A DNA stretch of 64,000 nucleotides from an uncultured Marvinbryantia sp. (GTDB taxonomy: Bacteria > Bacillota > Clostridia > Lachnospirales > Lachnospiraceae). Location: the NCBI RefSeq assembly GCF_905201705.1, contig NZ_CAJKOX010000019.1, forward strand, positions 1-64,000, given 5' to 3'. The notes beneath the pieces were generated by a model, which was not told the DNA's origin, searched no databases, and worked only from the letters and a program-made list of their open reading frames with translations. The position numbers were made by a program, and so were the translations under genes. This document shows, in pieces, positions 42,926 to 49,712 of the stretch; the first letter of the stretch is position 1; each line of letters starts with the position of its first letter.

Positions 42926-44529
42926 CAAACTGGCATGAGAGCAGATTAAAAGACGTTGTGCTTTTGTGGGTGAAGGGCGCCACTCCGAAACGCTCGGAGG
43001 AAGCCTACTATAGCGGCGACGATGGGATTCCGTGGATAAGAGTCAGCGATCTGAATGAGCCGGTTATTACGAAGGCGCAGCAGTATTTAACCGCCGAAGG
43101 CGCAAAGAAGGCGGGACACGAGGTGCCGAAAGGGGCGGTGCTGTTATCCGTGTCGGGAACGATCGGAAAAACGGCGGTTGCGGGGATGGATCTGAGGATA
43201 AATCAGGCTGTTCAGGCGATGGTTTTTGATGAGACACAGGTGCTGCCCAAATACGCCTGCTTTTATTTCCAGTTTATCCAGGAGCAGCTTGAGAAAACGG
43301 CCAATACGGTGACAATCCCAAACCTGACAAAGGCGCAGCTTGAAAATACGGTGATCGTTTATCCTGATACAGACGGACAAAAGCGTATCATAGCGCTGTT
43401 GGAACGTGCGCAGGATATTGTGGAACGGCAGAAACGCACATGGGCAGAGGTGAAGCATATTTTATTCCAGACACTGCATGACAAATGGAAAAGGGGCTGG
43501 AAGGATCTGCCCTGCGTCTGCTTAAAGGAGATGATTGCCGAGCCGCTTCTTGCCGGGCTGTCTGCAGCCAGGGAAGAATATACGGCAGTTCCCTATATCA
43601 ATACCATTACGCCGGGGATCTGGGGCATACAGAGTGTGGATGAATATCCGCAGACTGCTGTGAAGCCGGATGCGATCGCCGGATATCAGTTGAAAAAAGG
43701 AGATCTTTTGCTGCGGCGTTACCGGACGGATGAGTGCGAACCGGCGCTGCTTGCGGAAAGGGATCTTCCGGGGACCGTATGGGGAACAGGTATGTTTCGC
43801 GTACGTGTCAGAGAAGACAAGCTTTGCCCGGAGTTTTTGCTTTTGTGGCTGTACTACAGCTTTCGTTATCTTGAAAATGAGCCGTACCGCGGGAAAACCA
43901 TGACGGATGCGCGGGCAATGGGAATGATATGGATTCCGACGGTGCCGATGAAGGAGCAGGAAAAAATTGCGGACATTGCGCACAGGATCTTTTCGATGCA
44001 GCGCAGAATGAAAGAAATGGAACAAAAAGCAGAGGCTTATTATCGCGCGATGCTTGCCTACGTATTTTCGGCACATTTGTCCGAAGCATATCGCAGGAGA
44101 AAAGAGCCGGACCGGTATTTTGAAATAAAAAGCCCGGATTTTCTTTTAAATTATGAAAGCTCAAAGAGAAGCGAATGGCAGGAATACTTAAACGATAGTG
44201 AGCGGGAGCTGCTTACACATCTGTCAGAGTTTCAGCGCGAGCTTCTGCGTATTTGCGGAGAAGCGCAGGAGCCGCTGCCGGTACATGTGATATTTAAGCG
44301 TGTGAAAAAGGAGAACAGGGGATATTTTCGCACGCAATCTATTCAGGATGCGATCGCGTCCGTCAAAATACTGGAGGGGCTTGGCATTTTAGCGCGGGCT
44401 GTCCCAGAAAAACTGATGCTTGGAGAAGAGGAGATTTCGGACGCCAAAGATAAACCGATCACCATTCAAAAATACGAGTTGGCGAAAGAGGAGGAGAAGA
44501 CAGATGAAATTGGATTACCTGGCGATTGA
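42922..44529 (+). CDS. Type I restriction specificity subunit (HsdS-like) with C-terminal extension
   Basis: A 535-residue protein with two target-recognition domains. The first half has the DGIPWIRVSDL and GAVLLSVSGTIGKTAV motifs and a coiled linker QKRIIALLERAQDIVERQK; the second has KKGDLLLRRY, KTMTDARAMGMIWIP and KEQEKIADIAHRI. It is longer than usual (~400): residues ~425-535 add a helical, winged-helix-like region (ELLTHLSEFQRELLRICG). That tail may contact the downstream ATPase (inference). Its start overlaps the methylase stop and its 3' end overlaps the ATPase gene by 26 bases. Confidence 0.85.
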   Translation: MTNWHESRLKDVVLLWVKGATPKRSEEAYYSGDDGIPWIRVSDLNEPVITKAQQYLTAEGAKKAGHEVPKGAVLLSVSGTIGKTAVAGMDLRINQAVQAMVFDETQVLPKYACFYFQFIQEQLEKTANTVTIPNLTKAQLENTVIVYPDTDGQKRIIALLERAQDIVERQKRTWAEVKHILFQTLHDKWKRGWKDLPCVCLKEMIAEPLLAGLSAAREEYTAVPYINTITPGIWGIQSVDEYPQTAVKPDAIAGYQLKKGDLLLRRYRTDECEPALLAERDLPGTVWGTGMFRVRVREDKLCPEFLLLWLYYSFRYLENEPYRGKTMTDARAMGMIWIPTVPMKEQEKIADIAHRIFSMQRRMKEMEQKAEAYYRAMLAYVFSAHLSEAYRRRKEPDRYFEIKSPDFLLNYESSKRSEWQEYLNDSERELLTHLSEFQRELLRICGEAQEPLPVHVIFKRVKKENRGYFRTQSIQDAIASVKILEGLGILARAVPEKLMLGEEEISDAKDKPITIQKYELAKEEEKTDEIGLPGD

Positions 44530-46069
44530 CGGCTACAAGGGCCTGAAAAAACTGGAAATAAATTTTCAGAAGCAGTCTTCTGCGACGGCGATAGATTTTC
44601 TGATCGGAAAAAACGGTTCCGGGAAGTCCAGCGTACTGGAGGCGATCGGGCTGATTTTTACACGAATTATGCAAAACGAGACACCGGGCTTTGCTTTTGA
44701 GCTGAAATACAGTATGTCGGACGGGACACAGATACAGGTGCGTCCGCAGACAGAAGCCGGAAAAAGGGGAGAAAACAGCTCCAAATTAGCAGTGATCCTT
44801 CAAAAAAACGGCGAAGAGCGTGTGCTTGGGCGGATCCCCAATGAATATCTGCCGGATCGCATTGTATCCTACTGCTCCGGCGCAAATAATTCCATGGAAG
44901 AAATTTTTGTGACATCACCGCGGGAAGCGCTGATCAGCGATCTGTATGATGAGACAAACCGGCAGGAGGAAGCGGATGCTGAGCTGGTGCGTGAAATTAT
45001 GAATTACTATGAACGTCTGGATAACAATCCGCGCGTGCTTTCTTTGGACGCGGCAACGTCAAAGGTGATTTTGCCGGTGGTGTTTGCTGTTTTTCCGTTT
45101 CCGGAACAGGAGCCGCTTTCCTCCATAAAGAAATACAGCCGGTTTCGGCGGATGCTGGCGGACCGGCTGCAGATGAATATGGCGCCGGTTGCGTTTTCCT
45201 TTTGCGTGCAGGATGATCTGCTGGAGCAGAGGGCGGATCTGCCGCAGATCGGCATACTGCGCGAGCTTTTGACGGAGAGAAAACAGCATAAGAAAGCCTG
45301 CGCAGATTATATTAGCAATGGCATTTCCACAGAACATGTTTTGGCAGATGGGAGTCCCGCGACGATTTCAAAAGCGGTTTTTCTATACCGGACAAAAGGA
45401 GACATAAAGGATAGCTTTTATCATCCGGGACTTCAGGAGTTTTTTTCTGGAAATCCGTTTACCCTGATTTCGGTTTTGCTGACGGCGTACCGCCTGGGGG
45501 TGATCAGCGAGATTCATTTTGTATATCAGGATGGAAAAAAACGCGGTCTTTATGAAATGGAAGCCTTAAGTGATGGGGAGCTGATGTGGATCGCACGCAT
45601 GGGGCTGGTTCTGCTGGCTCAGAAATATTGCGGTGAGAATACGCTTTTTTTATTTGATGAACCGGACGTCCATTTCAATGACGAGTGGAACCGTGATTTT
45701 ATCGGACTTCTTTATCAGTTGAGTAAAGATACGCATCATGAATTTATAATTGCGACACATTCCACATTGATCTTAACGGACGCATTGTATGAACAGCTTC
45801 ATTTGTTTGACAATACTTCCGCCGGACGCACGAAGGTAAGTAATATTGAGATTTCAACCTTTGCGGCACAGCGGGATGAAATTTCACGTCAGATATTTAA
45901 AACAGAAGCGATAGGCGTACATGCGGAAAAAACGGTTCAGAAGATGATGCGGGAGACAAAAACGGAAAAGATCATTGCCAATATCGAAAAACTCGGGCCT
46001 GGCTATCAGCGTTTCCGTATGTATGAGCAGTTGTATGAGCTTCTGGATAAAGAGAAAGAGCTGAGGTAA
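44504..46069 (+). CDS. ABC/SMC-type AAA ATPase of restriction-linked or Septu-like system
   Basis: A 521-residue single-chain ATPase. Walker A GKNGSGKSS (35-43) follows LDYLAIDGYKGLKKLEI. A long insert precedes the signature-like EALSDGELMWIARMGL, Walker B LFLFDEPDVHFN (~380-392) and the switch IIATHSTLIL. This AAA_15/AAA_21 layout is shared by OLD, RloC, RecF-like and PtuA (Septu) ATPases. No TOPRIM nuclease is visible at the C-terminus. ATG 44504 has GGAG seven bases upstream and overlaps the HsdS gene. With the HNH gene four bases downstream it forms a PtuAB-like pair; replacing HsdR is the proposed role (inference). Confidence 0.83.
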   Translation: MKLDYLAIDGYKGLKKLEINFQKQSSATAIDFLIGKNGSGKSSVLEAIGLIFTRIMQNETPGFAFELKYSMSDGTQIQVRPQTEAGKRGENSSKLAVILQKNGEERVLGRIPNEYLPDRIVSYCSGANNSMEEIFVTSPREALISDLYDETNRQEEADAELVREIMNYYERLDNNPRVLSLDAATSKVILPVVFAVFPFPEQEPLSSIKKYSRFRRMLADRLQMNMAPVAFSFCVQDDLLEQRADLPQIGILRELLTERKQHKKACADYISNGISTEHVLADGSPATISKAVFLYRTKGDIKDSFYHPGLQEFFSGNPFTLISVLLTAYRLGVISEIHFVYQDGKKRGLYEMEALSDGELMWIARMGLVLLAQKYCGENTLFLFDEPDVHFNDEWNRDFIGLLYQLSKDTHHEFIIATHSTLILTDALYEQLHLFDNTSAGRTKVSNIEISTFAAQRDEISRQIFKTEAIGVHAEKTVQKMMRETKTEKIIANIEKLGPGYQRFRMYEQLYELLDKEKELR

Positions 46070-46073
46070 TTGG

Positions 46074-47171
46074 ATGTATTGGGAGATGGACCAAAGCGGT
46101 CATGAAAAAGATTTAAAATGTATCAGTGATTATCTGCTTTCTTTTTTTGCCTTTGCAGCAGGAACGGCAAGCACGTCGTTTGTCAAAACGGAATGGCTTG
46201 CGTTTGCCGGGGCAGACGGCAAATGGCTGTATGAGCTTTATGAAAAGGATGCGGCAAATGGAGCTGCGATGCGGCAGGCGATCCGGCAGTTATTCAGACT
46301 GCCGGTCAGCGAGCGGCAAAAAATATACAGGGCAATTGCGCACGACATGACGTTTGAACAGAATCGAACGGTGGCATTTGAATTTCAGAGCATCGAGCCG
46401 CACCTGAAGAGTGAACAGTGCAAAATCATCAAAGACTTTTTTCTGTATTTTTATGAGGTGGCGCTGTGTTCCGCACACATTCAGTTAAGCGGACTGAGCA
46501 GACATTCCCTTAACCGTGAAGGGCTTACAAAGATATTTTTTGCAGGAAAAAACCGGAGCCTGCTGCAGAATTGTCCGATCTGCCTGCAGACGGTTACAAA
46601 CAGTGAGCGCGAGGAGGATGCGGAACATTATTTTGGGAAAGCAGACGTGCCGTGTCTCGCGCTGCATCCGTATAATCTGTATTTTTCCTGTAAGTCCTGC
46701 AATCAGAGGTATAAGGGCAGTAAAAGCCCGCTGAAGAACGGACCGGATCTTCGCAAAGTGTTTTTGCCGTATCTGGATGTGGTTAAGCAAAAAACAAAGC
46801 TGGAATTTTATCATGAAGAAAAACAGGATGGGCTGCGGATCCGGCCTGCGAATGTAGCGGAGCCTTATATCTTCGAGAAAATTGAGGCGTTTGATCAGCT
46901 TTTTAAGCTGGAAGAACGGTGGTCCGGAATGCTGAAGCGGTATTATCTGACTTTGCAGAAGGATTACGAAGGGGAGTCGTTTGAAACGACGGACGATCTG
47001 AAAGTATTGATGAAGGCGGATATAAAAAGGGCAAAGCGCAAATGCTCCGTGCGGCCGGAGCAGTATCTGGAAACGAAGTATCAGGAGTGGATCAGCGACA
47101 GGCAGCTAAAAGCCTTTTATTCAGAATTAAAACATCGCGGGCGGAAAGCGGTTACAGATACGGAAGCCTGA
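46074..47171 (+). CDS. HNH endonuclease (PtuB-like)
   Basis: A 365-residue protein with an HNH/treble-clef nuclease core in its middle: CPICLQTV near residue 168, then AEHYFGKADVPCLALHP with the catalytic-type histidine, and NLYFSCKSCNQRYKGSKSP with the second zinc cysteine pair and the N and K/S of the motif. The flanking N-terminal ~160 and C-terminal ~130 residues have no recognised domain. It starts four bases after the ATPase gene behind GAGGTAATTGG. The ATPase-HNH pairing is that of Septu; here it is joined to methylase and specificity genes, so it is the likely cutting subunit. Confidence 0.83.
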   Translation: MYWEMDQSGHEKDLKCISDYLLSFFAFAAGTASTSFVKTEWLAFAGADGKWLYELYEKDAANGAAMRQAIRQLFRLPVSERQKIYRAIAHDMTFEQNRTVAFEFQSIEPHLKSEQCKIIKDFFLYFYEVALCSAHIQLSGLSRHSLNREGLTKIFFAGKNRSLLQNCPICLQTVTNSEREEDAEHYFGKADVPCLALHPYNLYFSCKSCNQRYKGSKSPLKNGPDLRKVFLPYLDVVKQKTKLEFYHEEKQDGLRIRPANVAEPYIFEKIEAFDQLFKLEERWSGMLKRYYLTLQKDYEGESFETTDDLKVLMKADIKRAKRKCSVRPEQYLETKYQEWISDRQLKAFYSELKHRGRKAVTDTEA

Positions 47172-47248
47172 AAATACGCGGAATTTTGCCGCCTGGAACC
47201 AACGAAAAAAAGTCGAAAAAAATTTTTGAAAAAAATTTAAAAAAACAC

Positions 47249-47277
47249 TTGCATTTTAGAAAAAAGTGTTGTAATAT
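47249..47277 (+). promoter_or_regulatory. tRNA-Glu promoter
   Basis: TTGCAT (47249-47254), 17-base spacer, TAATAT (47272-47277), ending 10 bases before the tRNA. Confidence 0.75.
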
Positions 47278-47287
47278 ATCGAAGTAC

Positions 47288-47359
47288 GGTTCGTTGGTCA
47301 AGCGGTTAAGACGCCGCCCTCTCACGGCGGAAACAGGGGTTCGATTCCCCTACGAACTG
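47288..47359 (+). tRNA. tRNA-Glu (anticodon CUC)
   Basis: A 72-base cloverleaf. Acceptor GGTTCGT pairs with ACGAACT, with a G-U first pair and discriminator G. The D-arm contains TTGGTCAAGCGGTTAAGAC, the anticodon stem CCGCC/GGCGG encloses loop CTCTCAC (anticodon CTC, reads GAG), and the T-arm AGGGG/CCCCT encloses TTCGATT. The CCA end is not encoded. It stands alone between the HNH gene and the two-component system. Confidence 0.93.
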
Positions 47360-47364
47360 CTGAG

Positions 47365-47416
47365 AAAAGCTTCGGGAAACGCAAAGTTGTGCGGATTTTC
47401 GAAGCTTTTTTATTTT
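47365..47416 (+). terminator. Terminator of tRNA-Glu
   Basis: AGCTTCG (47368-47374) pairs with CGAAGCT (47400-47406) across a 25-base loop; the right arm runs into TTTTTTATTTT. Confidence 0.8.
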
Positions 47417-47572
47417 CTGCAAATTAAAAGGTAATCAGACATATCTTCGTATTTCCTGACAATAAAAGTATACACTATTGACAAAACATATACGGGGCAA
47501 ACGACAGGGGATATTGTCCTGCTAACTAATTTTATGGTTGCTGCGGCAGAGGGAATGCGCAAGGCGCGCCCC

Positions 47573-48865
47573 TCACACCACCGGCAGTAAAAGGGTAAAC
47601 ACCGCGCCGCCCTCCGGCGCGTCGGTGACGGTCAGCTTCCCGTGGTGCAGCAGGACGATCTCGCGCGCGATGCACAGGCCAAGCCCGAAGTGGTCGCGGC
47701 TGCTGCGCGCGTCGTCGACACGGTAGAAGCGGTCGAAGATTTTTTCCTTCTGGTCGTCGGGGATGCCGGGACCGTTGTCGGCAACCGAGACGGCGAAATA
47801 TTTATCCAGGGCTTCTGCACACAGGCGGACGGTTCCGCCTGCCGGGGTATAAGAGAAAGCATTGTCTATGAGGATCGAGAGCGTCTGCCCGATCCTTTCT
47901 TTATCGCAGAGGCAGGGCGCGAGCGCTTCTTCGGGAAGCAAAATCTGCAGGTGCAGCTTCCGCTCGCGCGCCGCCGGTTCGTACTTTTCGTAGGTTTCCA
48001 GAAGAAGGGTGTCAAGCTCTGTGCGGGAGGGCTGGATGCGCCAGGTTTTATTGTCGGAGCTGGCGAGCAGCAGCATATCGTCTATGAGGTGCGCCATCCG
48101 CTGTCCCTCCGATTCCATGGAGTCGAAGAAGCGCGGCTGTTCCCTAGGTGCGGCTGTGCGGGCGGCGGACAGCGAGGAGAGGATGACCGCCAGCGGCGAG
48201 CGCAGCTCATGCGAGGCGCTTGCGATAAACTGGATCTGCCGGCGCCTGTTTTCTTCGATCGGGCGCAGCATCCGCGCGATAAAGAACCACGCGAGAACAG
48301 AAAGTATCAGCCAGGCGGCTGCGCTCCCGGCGCCGAAAAACAGGCGCTGCGGCATGAGCTGCGCTGCGGACAGGGACGCCGGGCACAGAATGATGATGTC
48401 GAGAAGCCCGTTTTTGCGCGGCATCAGCGCTGCCATCACATAGTATTTCACGTGATCGTCCGTCGTCACCGGAAAGGCTTCGTACTGATAGAGTACGCTG
48501 GAGCGGCGGAAGGTTTCCGGGTCCAGCCCGTATTCAGAGGCGGCTTTCGCACGTGCGAGCGCAAGAAGTCCCCTGCTTGCCTCGTGCGAGCGCAGCGTGT
48601 TGTAAAAAAGCGGCGAGCCGTTGTCCTGAATGTCGATCATGATCCCGTAGTTGTGCTCCATCTGGGCGAGCCATGTGTGGGAGAGCGTCTGCTGGCTGTC
48701 GATATAGCTTAAAATGCTGCTGGCATTACTGCAAAACACCGATTCCTTCTGGCTGCCAAGGCTCCTTTCGGAGACGGCAAGACAGATAATAGTCATGATC
48801 AGCAGGATCACGCCCATCGTCAGTGAGCAGAAAAAGGTGAGACGTACCTGTACTTTTTTAAACAT
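47573..48865 (-). CDS. Two-component sensor histidine kinase
   Basis: A 430-residue membrane kinase. Helix 1 is at ~12-31, an extracytoplasmic sensor of ~140 residues follows, and helix 2 is at ~178-199. The HisKA box ASASHELRSPL carries the phospho-acceptor H219. The ATPase domain has N box LIDNAFSYTP, G1 DNGPGIP, F box DRFYRVD and G2 GLGLCIA. It overlaps the upstream regulator gene by eight bases and is transcribed after it. The coding region is GC-rich. It probably senses an envelope or sugar-related cue and acts on the divergent transport operon (inference from position). Confidence 0.92.
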   Translation of the reverse strand: MFKKVQVRLTFFCSLTMGVILLIMTIICLAVSERSLGSQKESVFCSNASSILSYIDSQQTLSHTWLAQMEHNYGIMIDIQDNGSPLFYNTLRSHEASRGLLALARAKAASEYGLDPETFRRSSVLYQYEAFPVTTDDHVKYYVMAALMPRKNGLLDIIILCPASLSAAQLMPQRLFFGAGSAAAWLILSVLAWFFIARMLRPIEENRRRQIQFIASASHELRSPLAVILSSLSAARTAAPREQPRFFDSMESEGQRMAHLIDDMLLLASSDNKTWRIQPSRTELDTLLLETYEKYEPAARERKLHLQILLPEEALAPCLCDKERIGQTLSILIDNAFSYTPAGGTVRLCAEALDKYFAVSVADNGPGIPDDQKEKIFDRFYRVDDARSSRDHFGLGLCIAREIVLLHHGKLTVTDAPEGGAVFTLLLPVV

Positions 48866-49538
48866 TGCTTTCCTCCAGACGGTAGCCGACGCCGCGGACG
48901 GCTTTGATATTTAAGGTGCTTTTCAGCGATTTCAGCCTGCGGCGCAGAAAATAAATGTAGTTGTCGAGATTTCCGTCCTCAACCTCCGCGTCCGGTCCCC
49001 ATACGCGCGTCAGGATCAGCAGGCGGGGGAGCGTCTGGGCAGGATTGCGCAGAAACAGCTCTGTCAGATCGCCCTCGCGCCGGGAGAGGGAGCAGGAGCC
49101 GGCCGGTCCGGTCAGCGTTTTCTGGGCGCTGTCATAGCTGAGGTCTCCGTAGGAAAGGAGATGCTCGTCCGTCCACATGATCGGGCGGCGCAGAGACGAG
49201 CGGATGCGCGCCGTCAGCTCCTCAAAGGCGAATGGTTTTACAATGTAATCGTCCGCGCCCATGTCCAGTCCTTCCACGCGGTCGGAAAGTCCGCCGAGCG
49301 CCGTCAGCAGGATAACAGGCGTGCGCACTCCGGAAATGCGGGCATTTCTGAGCACCGATATGCCGTCCATGCCTGGCAGCATCCGGTCAAGGAGCACGCA
49401 GTCGTGCGCGCGCTCCTTCATCAGAAACAGTCCCTCCTCGCCGTCGTGGCAGACATCGACGCTGTAGCCCTGCTTTTCCAGTTGAAACTTCACAGAGGCA
49501 CATAATTTTTTGTCATCTTCAATCATCAAAATACGCAT
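48858..49538 (-). CDS. OmpR-family response regulator
   Basis: A 226-residue regulator. The receiver has the acidic pair EDD near the start, the phosphorylated D51 in LLDRMLPGMDG, the switch threonine in LLTA and the lysine in VKPFAF. A winged-helix DNA-binding domain follows (LDNYIYFLRRRL, VRGVGYRLE). One oddity is the segment LSRREGDLTELFLRNP, which corresponds to the usual LT-x-x-E-x-x-LL of the OmpR fold with a small change. It starts 174 bases from the divergent lipoprotein gene; the space between holds paired 11-bp repeats that are its likely binding sites. Confidence 0.93.
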   Translation of the reverse strand: MRILMIEDDKKLCASVKFQLEKQGYSVDVCHDGEEGLFLMKERAHDCVLLDRMLPGMDGISVLRNARISGVRTPVILLTALGGLSDRVEGLDMGADDYIVKPFAFEELTARIRSSLRRPIMWTDEHLLSYGDLSYDSAQKTLTGPAGSCSLSRREGDLTELFLRNPAQTLPRLLILTRVWGPDAEVEDGNLDNYIYFLRRRLKSLKSTLNIKAVRGVGYRLEESNV

Positions 49539-49576
49539 ATCTTTTTTCCTCCACAGATTTATGATATCACAGAAAT

Positions 49577-49626
49577 CTCTAAAGATACTCTAAAAAATTT
49601 CCTGTATTTTTAGAGGATGCTTAGAG
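49577..49626. promoter_or_regulatory. Symmetric paired repeats in divergent intergenic region
   Basis: CTCTAA at 49577 and 49588 (11-bp period) faces TTAGAG at 49610 and 49621 (11-bp period). Each pair is the layout bound by OmpR-type dimers, and the two pairs are mirror images, suited to control both the regulator-kinase operon and the transport operon. Confidence 0.6.
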
Positions 49627-49712
49627 AATCGTCTGTTAAGCTTTTTGCGTAACGAAATTGCGGGCAGGTCTTTTGCGCTGCCTGTGCAGTAAAAAAACGG
49701 AGGGGAATGCTT

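Noticed and set aside
47288..47359. tRNA-Glu as integration site of the defence island
   Set aside because: Integrating elements normally use the tRNA 3' end and would lie downstream; the island lies upstream. No integrase and no repeated tRNA 3' fragment were found.
47642..48712. Plus-strand 356-codon frame opposite the histidine kinase
   Set aside because: A GC-rich antisense frame with arginine-heavy composition; the minus-strand kinase has all motifs.
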